Assembly (NCBI GenBank): GCA_900769385.1
Contig: CAAGGO010000093.1
Span: 1-8,759 of the forward strand
DNA: 8,759 nucleotides
Source: Rikenellaceae bacterium
GTDB taxonomy: Bacteria; Bacteroidota; Bacteroidia; Bacteroidales; UBA932
Reading direction: 5' to 3'
The notes below the pieces were generated by a model. It saw nothing but the letters and a program-made list of their open reading frames with translations. It had not been told where the DNA came from and did no database searches. Shown piece after piece: positions 1 to 6,719 of this stretch (the first letter of the stretch is position 1; the number at the start of each line of letters is the position of its first letter). The translations under genes were made by a program, and so were the position numbers.

Positions 1-5
1 CTGCA

Positions 6-1010
6 ATGCGCAATTACACATTGGTGTTAGGGGTGATCTATGTGATTTTTTGCGGATTCAGATATGCTGTGGGCTGGGATTACTTTAACTATATATTTGC
101 TATAGAGGAAGGAGGATGGTATATATCAAGAATGGAATTTGTAGTGCGTCAGATAGCTTATCTGGCTAATGTATTGGATAATTCCCGCATTTTTTTTATT
201 CTGACAAGCATTTTGACATTTTATTTCTTTTTTAAGGCAATCAGCAAGTTGTCACTCAATGCGGGGGTTTCAATATTTGTCTTTTTATGTTTACCCTCTT
301 TCTTTATATCAACATTAACCACAGTGAGATTTTCGTTAGCTGTTGCTCTGTTGTTTTATGCTAGTGTATACATAAATAAAAATTGGTTTATGTATGCTGT
401 ATTTTTTGTCTTGGCTGTATTGTCTCACAAGTCGGCTGTTATTGGAATATTCGCACTCCCTTTTATCAGCGGTAAAATTAATGTCAACAGGTTCTGGAAT
501 ATAATCATATTCATGGTGTGTTTTGTGTTTTGCCAGTTTTACAGTTTTTCGTCTTCTGTCTCTGTTATCTTGTCTTATATAGGTGGATATCTTGATGGTG
601 TGACTGATATTGCTGAACAGGGTCTCAGTTATCTGAATAATGCAAATGCATCCGGATTTTCCAAGTCTCCATACATGTATGCCTTTATAAATGTCTTTAA
701 CCTGATATTTTATAATAAACTGGTAAGGAATGATGATGTTGCCAAAAGGTATGTAACATTATATAATCTTGGTTGTTCCATTATGTTTGTTTTGTCCTTT
801 GACCAGGTATTTGCAAGCAGATTGGCACAGCCTTTCATGATGTATGTGATGTTGTTGGCTCCATATTATAAACTGTTGCGTGATTGGCGTTATATAGTGT
901 ATGCGACTTGTGTTTTTGTATTTTTTTTCCAGTTAAGTGTAAAGGGAAATCATGCAGATTTCCAGAATAGAAGAAATTGTTATCTTCCCTATAAAATGTC
1001 TTTAGAATAA
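6..1010 (+). CDS. EpsG-family polytopic membrane protein, probable polysaccharide repeat-unit polymerase (Wzy-like), possibly 5'-partial
   Basis: The 334-residue product is almost wholly hydrophobic, with many membrane-spanning stretches in the inner membrane. It carries EpsG-family landmarks: an Arg-Tyr-x-Val-Gly-x-Asp-Tyr segment near residues 19-26, an Arg following a short polar loop (about residue 108), and a His-Lys-Ser-Ala motif at about 141-144 at the end of a helix. Members of this family in capsule and O-antigen loci are thought to polymerise lipid-linked repeat units, and its place among glycan genes fits that. The ATG at position 6 is the first in this frame, but there is no in-frame stop between it and the window edge, so the real start could lie upstream. 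Few residues precede the RYxVGxDY segment, which leaves the first helix rather short. The C-terminus looks natural and its TAA shares one base with the next ATG. The family call is firm; the polymerase role is inferred from family and context. Confidence 0.8.
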   Translation: MRNYTLVLGVIYVIFCGFRYAVGWDYFNYIFAIEEGGWYISRMEFVVRQIAYLANVLDNSRIFFILTSILTFYFFFKAISKLSLNAGVSIFVFLCLPSFFISTLTTVRFSLAVALLFYASVYINKNWFMYAVFFVLAVLSHKSAVIGIFALPFISGKINVNRFWNIIIFMVCFVFCQFYSFSSSVSVILSYIGGYLDGVTDIAEQGLSYLNNANASGFSKSPYMYAFINVFNLIFYNKLVRNDDVAKRYVTLYNLGCSIMFVLSFDQVFASRLAQPFMMYVMLLAPYYKLLRDWRYIVYATCVFVFFFQLSVKGNHADFQNRRNCYLPYKMSLE

Positions 1011-1423
1011 TGAATGAATATTATAAAATTATAGATTTGCCAAAATTCCTTGATATAAGGGGAAATTTGTCATTTGTAGAGCAGGACAAGCATATCCCTT
1101 TTGAAATCAAGCGTACATACTGGATATATGATGTCCCTGGTGGTGGAGCCCGTGGAGGTCATGCATACAAAGAAACAGATGAATTTATCATTTCGTTGTC
1201 GGGAAGTTTTGATGTAGTTATTGATGATGGTAAAGAAAAAAGGACCATTACCCTGAACCGTCCATATTATGGATTATACATTTCAAAGGGTGTATGGAGG
1301 GAAATCAATAATTTTTCCACCAACTCTGTGGCCTTGGAATTTGCATCTACAGTTTATAATGAGGACGATTATATACGTGACTATAACGAATATTTAAAAA
1401 TGAAGAACAATGGAACAATATAG
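1010..1423 (+). CDS. Cupin sugar 3,4-ketoisomerase homologue (FdtA/QdtA/WxcM-like), first of a tandem pair, with variant active-site motif
   Basis: This 137-residue single-domain cupin has the signature of dTDP-4-keto-6-deoxyglucose 3,4-ketoisomerases: D-x-R-G-N-L at 15-20, PFEIKR at 30-35, an RGGHAY motif at 48-53, GLY at 88-90, VWRE at 95-98 and DYIRDY at 120-125. Length is usual for FdtA and QdtA. These enzymes move the keto group from C4 to C3 so that an aminotransferase can act. FdtA has two active-site histidines in an H-A-H motif; here the first is present (H51) but the second is Tyr53. The positions that I recall as separating FdtA (Arg/His) from QdtA (Tyr/Arg) are Arg17 and Arg97 here, a mixed pair. 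It begins on the last base of the preceding stop codon (TAATG) and overlaps the next gene by 14 bases, so translation is probably coupled. It may be a functional variant, a specialised partner of the next protein, or inactive. Confidence 0.85.
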   Translation: MNEYYKIIDLPKFLDIRGNLSFVEQDKHIPFEIKRTYWIYDVPGGGARGGHAYKETDEFIISLSGSFDVVIDDGKEKRTITLNRPYYGLYISKGVWREINNFSTNSVALEFASTVYNEDDYIRDYNEYLKMKNNGTI

Positions 1424-1853
1424 CGTTTATGATTGCTCTATAATAGAGTTGGATAAGCATCATAGTGACAGAAAGGGGAACTTATCTGTGGTACAGAATG
1501 GTGAAACATTGCCCTTTGATGTAAAACGTGTATATTATATATATGATGTGCCGGGAGGGGAAAAGAGAGGAGCTCATGCGCATATAGAGTTGCAGCAGCT
1601 TATAGTTGCAGTTTCCGGTTCTTTTAATGTAACTCTTGATGATGGTAAGGTGAAACGAACTTTTTTCCTTAACCGTCCATATCAGGGATTATATGTAAAG
1701 CCCGGTATGTGGCGTGATCTGGAGGATTTTTCTTCAGGAGCGGTTTGTATGGTGTTGGCTTCGGATGTATATAGTGAGAGTGACTATATAAGGGATTATG
1801 GACAATTTATGGATTACAGGAAAAAATTGGACTATGGAACTGGAAAAATTTAA
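1410..1853 (+). CDS. fdtA: Cupin dTDP-sugar 3,4-ketoisomerase (FdtA/QdtA-like), second of a tandem pair, intact HAH motif
   Basis: The 147-residue product is a complete cupin of the FdtA/QdtA family, with KGNLSVV at 22-28, PFDVKR at 35-40, RGAHAH at 53-58, DDGK at 77-80, MWRD at 100-103 and DYIRDY at 125-130. Both motif histidines (H56 and H58) are present, so it is the better candidate for the active isomerase converting dTDP-4-keto-6-deoxyglucose to a 3-keto isomer. By eye, about half of its residues match the preceding protein, indicating an old duplication rather than a recent one; the DNA has diverged. At the residues I recall as controlling product configuration it has Lys22 and Arg102, matching neither the FdtA nor the QdtA pair, so a galacto or gluco product cannot be assigned. 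It overlaps the upstream gene by 14 bases and the downstream acyltransferase by 20, in an operon with the aminotransferase. The gene symbol denotes the family, not the stereochemistry. Confidence 0.85.
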   Translation: MEQYSVYDCSIIELDKHHSDRKGNLSVVQNGETLPFDVKRVYYIYDVPGGEKRGAHAHIELQQLIVAVSGSFNVTLDDGKVKRTFFLNRPYQGLYVKPGMWRDLEDFSSGAVCMVLASDVYSESDYIRDYGQFMDYRKKLDYGTGKI

Positions 1854-2616
1854 TGGAAGAAATGTGCATATCAGCAAATCTGCAGTGATAGGCGAGAATG
1901 TAAAGATTGGTGATAATACTGTAATATATGATAATGTAGTGATTTGTGACAACTCAGTCATTTGTAATGATTGTGTAATTGGTGAACCTTTGAATGAATA
2001 TTACAGTAATATGGCAAATTATACCAATCCTGTTACGCGTATTGGAGCCAATTCATTGATAAGAAGCCACTCAATTATATATGCAGGAAATATCATTGGT
2101 GACAATTTCAATTGTGGACATAGGGTTACTATAAGGGAATACTCCAAATTTGGTACAAATTGCAGTGTAGGAACTTTGGATGACATACAGGGATATTCAG
2201 AGTTTGGCAATTATTGCCGTCTCCACAGTAATGTACATATAGGACAATCTTCAAAATTGGGTAACTTTGTTTTTGTTTATCCGTATGTCATCTTCACAAA
2301 TGATCCTACGCCTCCTTCCAATATATGTGTTGGGCCGGAAGTTGGCGATTTTTCTCAAGTAGCAACTGGAAGTGTGTTGTTGCCCGGTATAAAGATAGGA
2401 AGGCATTGTCTTGTTGGGGCCGGGAGTGTAGTGGGAATTGATGTGGATGATAGCAAACTTGTAGTTGGAGTGCCTGCCAGAGTACTAAAAGATGTTAAGG
2501 ATATAAGGGATAGGGAAACTGGAGAGGCGCATTATCCCTGGCCTTACAGATTTGACAGGAATATGCCATGGAAAGATTCAGGATTTGATGAGTGGATGGC
2601 AAAAAACGACTTGTAG
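1834..2616 (+). CDS. Left-handed beta-helix N-acyltransferase, probable dTDP-3-amino-3,6-dideoxyhexose 3-N-acetyltransferase (FdtC/QdtC-like)
   Basis: The 260-residue product is built of hexapeptide repeats ([IV]-G-x-N type) running from about residue 12 to 200, such as VIGENVKIGDN, then TRIGANS and NIIGDN, and later KIGRH and LVGAGSVV, ending in a VVGVPARVLKD cap at 211-220. This is the fold of trimeric acetyl-CoA-dependent acyltransferases. A C-terminal tail of about 40 residues rich in Tyr, Trp, Pro and Arg follows, as in many sugar N-acetyltransferases of this size. Flanked by FdtA-like isomerases and a FdtB-like aminotransferase, it most likely acylates the 3-amino group of dTDP-Fuc3N or dTDP-Qui3N in the cytoplasm; the acyl donor is not visible from sequence. 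I chose the ATG at 1834 because an upstream in-frame ATG at 1798 would add 12 residues with no hexapeptide character and extend the overlap with the preceding gene to 56 bases. The fold is certain, the precise substrate inferred from context. Confidence 0.85.
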   Translation: MELEKFNGRNVHISKSAVIGENVKIGDNTVIYDNVVICDNSVICNDCVIGEPLNEYYSNMANYTNPVTRIGANSLIRSHSIIYAGNIIGDNFNCGHRVTIREYSKFGTNCSVGTLDDIQGYSEFGNYCRLHSNVHIGQSSKLGNFVFVYPYVIFTNDPTPPSNICVGPEVGDFSQVATGSVLLPGIKIGRHCLVGAGSVVGIDVDDSKLVVGVPARVLKDVKDIRDRETGEAHYPWPYRFDRNMPWKDSGFDEWMAKNDL

Positions 2617-2658
2617 ATATAAGATATTATTTATACTTGGAATATTGACATTTGGAAT
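2617..2658 (+). promoter_or_regulatory. Possible weak internal Bacteroides-type promoter in the longest intergenic gap
   Basis: This 42-base A/T-rich gap is the only one above 10 bases in the window. TATACTTG at 2632-2639 differs by one base from the Bacteroides -7 consensus TAnnTTTG, and ACTTG at 2609-2613, 18 bases upstream, weakly resembles the -33 TTTG element. A start downstream of this would give the aminotransferase gene a very short leader. In A/T-rich DNA such near-matches are common, so this is only a candidate. The 9-base direct repeat TTGGAATAT (2637-2645 and 2652-2660) also lies here, its second copy running into the start codon. Confidence 0.18.
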
Positions 2659-3762
2659 ATGATACCGTTTCTTTCACTTAAAGATGTAACTGATCTTCAC
2701 AAAGATGAAATTAATGAAGCAGTTTTGAGAGTTGTTAATAGTGGTTGGTATCTTCAAGGCAAGGAGAATGCCCTTTTTGAAGATAACTATTCAAAATTTA
2801 TTGGATCAAATTATACAATCGGATGTGCAAATGGCCTTGATGCCTTGATATGGATATTCAGGGCATACATTGAGTTGGGTGTTATGAAACCAGGTGATGA
2901 GGTTATCGTTCCTGCCAACACTTATATAGCAACCATTCTGGCAATAACGGAAAATAATCTTACCCCAGTATTGGTAGAGCCCAAGTTGAATACGCTTCAA
3001 ATTGATGAAGACAGGATAGAGGAGGCCATAACTGAGAAAACTAAGGCTATATGTATAGTGCATTTATATGGTAGGATTGCTTATACAGAAAAAATTGGGG
3101 CGCTTTGCCGTAAATATAATCTTAAACTTGTTGAGGATTGCGCCCAGAGCCATGGCTGTTTATATAAAGAAGGGCTTATGACCGGTAATATTGGGGATGC
3201 TGCAGGACATAGTTTTTATCCTGGAAAAAATTTGGGTGCCCTTGGTGATGGTGGTGCTGTAACTACTGATGATAAAGTTCTGGCAGATACAATCAGGACT
3301 CTTGCCAATTATGGAAGTTCAAGAAAATATGTATTCAAGTATACAGGAAGGAACAGCCGTCTGGATGAATTGCAGGCTGCAGTCCTTAACGTAAAATTGA
3401 AGTATCTGCCAGAAGATAACGGGCACAGAAAACATGTTGCAAAACTTTATATTGAAAATATTGATAACCCTTTCGTTACATTACCTGATATATTACCATA
3501 TGAGAGCAATTCTTTCCATCTGTTCCCAATTTTATGCGAGAAGAGGGATGAGCTTCACAGGTATCTTGAGAATAATGGTGTAGGTACAATCATCCATTAT
3601 CCGATACCTCCACATAAACAGGAATGTTATAAGGAGTGGAACAACATGTCATTCCCAATTACGGAGTATATAGCTGACCATGAATTAAGTTTGCCTATAG
3701 GACCAAGCATTTCTGATGAGGAGGTTATGAGAGTAGTAAACTTGATAAATGAGTTCAAGTAA
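2659..3762 (+). CDS. fdtB: DegT/DnrJ/EryC1/StrS-family PLP sugar aminotransferase (FdtB/QdtB-like)
   Basis: The 367-residue protein has the full layout of sugar 3-aminotransferases. It includes a GCANGLDAL segment at 55-63 that holds the PLP phosphate, PANTYIAT at 85-92, VEDCAQSHG at 158-166 with the Asp (D160) that pairs with the pyridine nitrogen, and [15 protein letters not shown] at 185-199 with the internal aldimine lysine K190. SRLDELQAA at 233-241 and HYPIPPHKQ at 313-321 complete the family pattern. In the Fuc3NAc and Qui3NAc pathways this enzyme transfers an amino group, usually from glutamate, to C3 of the 3-keto sugar made by the ketoisomerase; the product then goes to the N-acyltransferase encoded just upstream. 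Length is normal and no catalytic residue is missing. Its stop codon shares one base with the next start (TAATG). The enzyme class is secure; whether the sugar is Fuc3N or Qui3N is not determinable. The symbol is given by pathway role. Confidence 0.88.
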   Translation: MIPFLSLKDVTDLHKDEINEAVLRVVNSGWYLQGKENALFEDNYSKFIGSNYTIGCANGLDALIWIFRAYIELGVMKPGDEVIVPANTYIATILAITENNLTPVLVEPKLNTLQIDEDRIEEAITEKTKAICIVHLYGRIAYTEKIGALCRKYNLKLVEDCAQSHGCLYKEGLMTGNIGDAAGHSFYPGKNLGALGDGGAVTTDDKVLADTIRTLANYGSSRKYVFKYTGRNSRLDELQAAVLNVKLKYLPEDNGHRKHVAKLYIENIDNPFVTLPDILPYESNSFHLFPILCEKRDELHRYLENNGVGTIIHYPIPPHKQECYKEWNNMSFPITEYIADHELSLPIGPSISDEEVMRVVNLINEFK

Positions 3763-4889
3763 TGTCAAAAAGGAAATTTTGTTTTTTTGCCGGTACTGGC
3801 AGACATAACAAGGAGGTGCTGATATTCAGGCAGGCCAAAGTGCTGGCAGAAAGTGGCTATGATGTTGAATACGTCGTTAATGACAATGAAGGGGATACAA
3901 TAATTGATGACTTGCGCATCAGTTCTACCGGATATGGGTTTAAAGGCTATTTATCCAGAATGTTGATTGCCCCTGTTTTTATTCTACGAAAATTGTTTTT
4001 GTTGGATGCTGATATTTATCAGACATGTAGCATAGATCAGATATTTGTGTGTCTATTGCTTAAACTTAAAGGTAAGAAAATTATTTTTCATTTGAGGGAG
4101 GCTCATCCATATACACTTTTGCGCAAGTTAAGCAGACATATGTTTTTGGCAAAGATTATTACTTCATTGATGGCTATATATATGAAATTTGCCTTGAGGT
4201 ATTTTGATGCAGTTTTTGTTGTTACCCAGGATATATATGATTATGTAAGCAAATGGGGGGTTGGAAAAGTTTATATGCAAGGCAATTATCCTTTTATAAA
4301 CAAAGACTATTCTTTGTCATTTGAAGACTATGAAAAAAGGGACAATTGTATTATTTATTTCGGTTCCATTTACAGGAACAGTTGTCAGGAGGCTATGCTT
4401 GACGCATTGTCGGGAGTAGAGAATGTCAAATATCTGATTGCCGGAAAATTTTGGAACAATGTAAGTTACCAAAAGAAGTTGGAAAATCATCCAAAATGGA
4501 AAGATGTTGATTTTATTGACGGTTTTGATATTAAGGAATTGCCTTTGTTGTTGAAGAGGGCTACAATCAGCAATGTTTTAAGGGATTTTGTGAGCAGTGA
4601 AACTCCTAATGGTTCACTTGGCATTATCAAGATTTTTGAGAGTATGGAGGCAGCATTGCCGCTGATTTGTTCTGATGTTCAGGTATATCGCGATATAATG
4701 AAGGAGTATAGGTGCGGCTTGTTGGTTGACCCGAACAATTCGGAGCAAATTCAAAAAGCTGTGGAGTATCTGGTCAACAATAAGGAAGAAGCATGGAAAA
4801 TGGGGCAGGAAGGCAGACGGGCTGTGATTGAAAAGTACAGTTGGGATGCGGTATCCAAAGAATATTGTTCCATTATAGATAATTTTTAA
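3762..4889 (+). CDS. GT4-type (GT-B fold) glycosyltransferase
   Basis: The 375-residue product has two Rossmann-like halves. The N-terminal half begins with a short strand (KFCFFAG) followed by a helix of the type that binds the acceptor side. The C-terminal half starts around residue 195 (CIIYFGSIYRNS) and includes LIAGKF at 225-230 and the donor-binding segment IIKIFESMEAALPLICSD at 288-305, with glutamates E293 and E297. A closing helix near 340-375 is the usual end of a GT4 domain. No signal peptide is seen; a hydrophobic patch around residues 68-82 and another near 132-148 suggest peripheral contact with the inner membrane. It should add one sugar from a nucleotide donor to the lipid-linked repeat unit on the cytoplasmic side; neither donor nor linkage can be read from the sequence. 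The start is fixed by the TAATG overlap with the aminotransferase gene, next to which it may be the transferase using the 3-acylamino sugar, though that is conjecture. Confidence 0.82.
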   Translation: MSKRKFCFFAGTGRHNKEVLIFRQAKVLAESGYDVEYVVNDNEGDTIIDDLRISSTGYGFKGYLSRMLIAPVFILRKLFLLDADIYQTCSIDQIFVCLLLKLKGKKIIFHLREAHPYTLLRKLSRHMFLAKIITSLMAIYMKFALRYFDAVFVVTQDIYDYVSKWGVGKVYMQGNYPFINKDYSLSFEDYEKRDNCIIYFGSIYRNSCQEAMLDALSGVENVKYLIAGKFWNNVSYQKKLENHPKWKDVDFIDGFDIKELPLLLKRATISNVLRDFVSSETPNGSLGIIKIFESMEAALPLICSDVQVYRDIMKEYRCGLLVDPNNSEQIQKAVEYLVNNKEEAWKMGQEGRRAVIEKYSWDAVSKEYCSIIDNF

Positions 4890-4893
4890 GTTT

Positions 4894-6108
4894 ATGGATA
4901 TTTTGTTTCTGACTATGTCTTCTGGTTTGGGCAATATCAATACCAAGGGGATTTACACAGATTTGATGCGCAAATTCTGCAAGGAAGGACATAATGTCTG
5001 TATTGTTCATCCGGTTGAAAGGAGAAACAGACAGCTTACAGGTGTAAAGAGTGAAAATAATTTGAAAGTGCTTGGGGTAAAGACATTGAATCTTACCAAA
5101 ACCAATGTAATAGAGAAGGGGATTGGTCAACTATTATTGGAATATCAGTTCAATAAGGCTATCAACAAGCATTTTAAGGATATAAAATTTGACACTGTAC
5201 TATATTCTACTCCTCCAATAACTTTTGCCAAAGTCATAAAGAATGTGCAGCAAAGAAATCCTGAAGTGATGAAATATCTTTTGTTAAAAGATATTTTTCC
5301 ACAGAATGCAGTTGACCTTGGGATGATGAGTAAGAGTGGTCTGAAAGGTTTGTTATATAAATTCTTTAGAAGAAAAGAGAAGGAATTATATAAAGTTTCG
5401 GATTTTATTGGATGCATGAGTCCTGCAAATGTTGAGTACGTGCTGGCCCATAATCCTGAAATATCTCCTTCAAAAGTGGAGATTGCACCAAATTCATATG
5501 AAGTTCCTCATGAGCAATTGAATGCTTTCCCTCAAGATGATATAAGGAGACGGTATAATCTGCCTTTGGATAAACCTGTATTCATTTATGGCGGTAATAT
5601 GGGGAAACCTCAGGGTATACCATTTTTAATCCGGTGTATGGATGCCGTCAAGGATAGGAACGATTGTCATTTTGTTATAGTTGGAAATGGTACAGAATAC
5701 TCCAGATTGGAGAACTGGTATAAAAGTACACAGCCAAAGTCTGTATCTTTATTTCAGAGACTGCCTAAAGAGGAATATGATATGCTTGCACATTCCTGTG
5801 ATGTGGGACTGATTTTTTTGGATTACCGGTTCACCATACCTAATTACCCAAGCAGATTATTGTCGTATCTTATGGAAAGGAAGCCGTTGATAGCAGTTAC
5901 TGACCCTATTTGTGATACTGGAAAAATAGCGGAAGAAAATGGTTATGGTTTTTATTGCCCAAGTAATTCTGTGGAAAAATTTGTTGGGACAATTGAAAGA
6001 ATGTTGACTTCCGACTTAAAAGATATGGGAGAAAAAGGTTATCAGTTTTTCCTGGAAAATTATAATGTTGACAAAACTTATAATGCAATAATAAAGCACA
6101 TCAAATAA
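4894..6108 (+). CDS. GT4-family glycosyltransferase, WbuB-like
   Basis: The 404-residue protein is a complete GT-B transferase. The N-terminal domain opens with ILFLTMSSGLGN and contains TVLYSTPPITFA (101-112) and LLLKDIFPQNAVDLG (129-143), a region resembling the D-I-x-P-x-x-A-V-x-L-G segment of WbuB-type amino-sugar transferases. The C-terminal domain has FIYGGNMGKPQGI at 230-242, FVIVGNGTE at 260-268 and a donor-binding segment IPNYPSRLLSYLMERKPLI at 315-333. In the last, the first glutamate of the classic E-x7-E motif is replaced by Ser (S324), which I believe is common in this subfamily. It would act on the cytoplasmic face of the inner membrane, possibly adding the second sugar after the initiating transferase encoded next. 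Gaps of 4 bases upstream and 6 downstream show tight operon packing. WbuB itself uses an N-acetylfucosamine donor, but the donor here is not established. Confidence 0.84.
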   Translation: MDILFLTMSSGLGNINTKGIYTDLMRKFCKEGHNVCIVHPVERRNRQLTGVKSENNLKVLGVKTLNLTKTNVIEKGIGQLLLEYQFNKAINKHFKDIKFDTVLYSTPPITFAKVIKNVQQRNPEVMKYLLLKDIFPQNAVDLGMMSKSGLKGLLYKFFRRKEKELYKVSDFIGCMSPANVEYVLAHNPEISPSKVEIAPNSYEVPHEQLNAFPQDDIRRRYNLPLDKPVFIYGGNMGKPQGIPFLIRCMDAVKDRNDCHFVIVGNGTEYSRLENWYKSTQPKSVSLFQRLPKEEYDMLAHSCDVGLIFLDYRFTIPNYPSRLLSYLMERKPLIAVTDPICDTGKIAEENGYGFYCPSNSVEKFVGTIERMLTSDLKDMGEKGYQFFLENYNVDKTYNAIIKHIK

Positions 6109-6114
6109 AAGCGT

Positions 6115-6711
6115 ATGTACAGAAATTTTCTTAAACGTCTGATAGATTTTACAATTTCATTGTCAGGAATCATAGTTATTTCCCCAATATTGCTGATTTT
6201 GATATTTTGTCTCCATTTTGCCAACAAAGGGGCAGGAGTCTTTTTTACCCAAGAGAGACCGGGAAAGAATGGAAAGATATTCAAGGTCATAAAATTCAAG
6301 AGTATGACAGACGAGAGGGATGCTGATGGGAAACTGCTGCCTAATGAATTGAGAATAACCAAAATAGGTAAATTTATAAGGGCAACATCTTTGGATGAAT
6401 TGCCGCAATTGTTCAATGTGCTGATTGGGGATATGGCTTTGATTGGCCCAAGACCGTTATTGGTCAGGTATCTTGAACTGTATACACCAGAACAGGCAAG
6501 ACGTCATAATGTGCGTCCGGGTATTACAGGATGGGCTCAAGTTAATGGACGCAATAATGTTACATGGACAAAGAAGTTTGAAATGGATGTGTGGTATGTG
6601 GACAATTGTTCTATGTGGCTAGATATCAAGATAATTTATAAAACAGTATTGAACGTGCTGCAAAGAAAAGACATTGCCATTTCAACAGGTGGGTTTGATG
6701 GTACTAATTAG
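6115..6711 (+). CDS. Minimal PglC-type phosphoglycosyl transferase (initiating undecaprenyl-phosphate sugar phosphotransferase)
   Basis: At 198 residues this is the small monotopic form of the bacterial sugar transferase family, lacking the extra N-terminal helices of WbaP or WcaJ. One hydrophobic stretch (about 12-35) with a central Ser-Pro, following KRLIDF, would form the re-entrant membrane hairpin. FFTQERPGKNGKIF (43-56), FKSM (61-64), TSLDELPQLFNV (91-102) holding the catalytic Asp-Glu dyad D94-E95, GPRPLLVRY (111-119) and RPGITGWAQVNGRN (134-147) are all present and in order. The enzyme transfers a sugar phosphate from a UDP-sugar to undecaprenyl phosphate, beginning repeat-unit assembly; relatives use UDP-diNAcBac, UDP-QuiNAc or similar substrates, and the donor here is unknown. 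It sits directly downstream of the WbuB-like transferase, a common arrangement in which the first extension enzyme and the initiator are adjacent. All catalytic residues are intact. Confidence 0.92.
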   Translation: MYRNFLKRLIDFTISLSGIIVISPILLILIFCLHFANKGAGVFFTQERPGKNGKIFKVIKFKSMTDERDADGKLLPNELRITKIGKFIRATSLDELPQLFNVLIGDMALIGPRPLLVRYLELYTPEQARRHNVRPGITGWAQVNGRNNVTWTKKFEMDVWYVDNCSMWLDIKIIYKTVLNVLQRKDIAISTGGFDGTN

Positions 6712-6719
6712 ATTTATAT

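Noticed and set aside
1798..1833. Upstream ATG at 1798 as the start of the hexapeptide acyltransferase.
   Set aside because: It adds 12 residues without hexapeptide character inside the preceding gene and gives a 56-base overlap; the ATG at 1834 leads straight into the first repeats with a 20-base overlap.
1010..1853. A single two-domain isomerase gene split by a frameshift.
   Set aside because: Each frame encodes a complete cupin domain of normal length with its own start and stop, so two tandem genes fit better.
4614..5130. Minus-strand open frames at 4614-4946 and 4873-5130.
   Set aside because: They lie antisense to well-supported glycosyltransferase genes, overlap each other, and show no recognisable motifs or domain-like composition.
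6078..6416. Minus-strand open frames antisense to the phosphoglycosyl transferase.
   Set aside because: The + strand carries every catalytic motif of the sugar transferase family, and the antisense products have none of their own.
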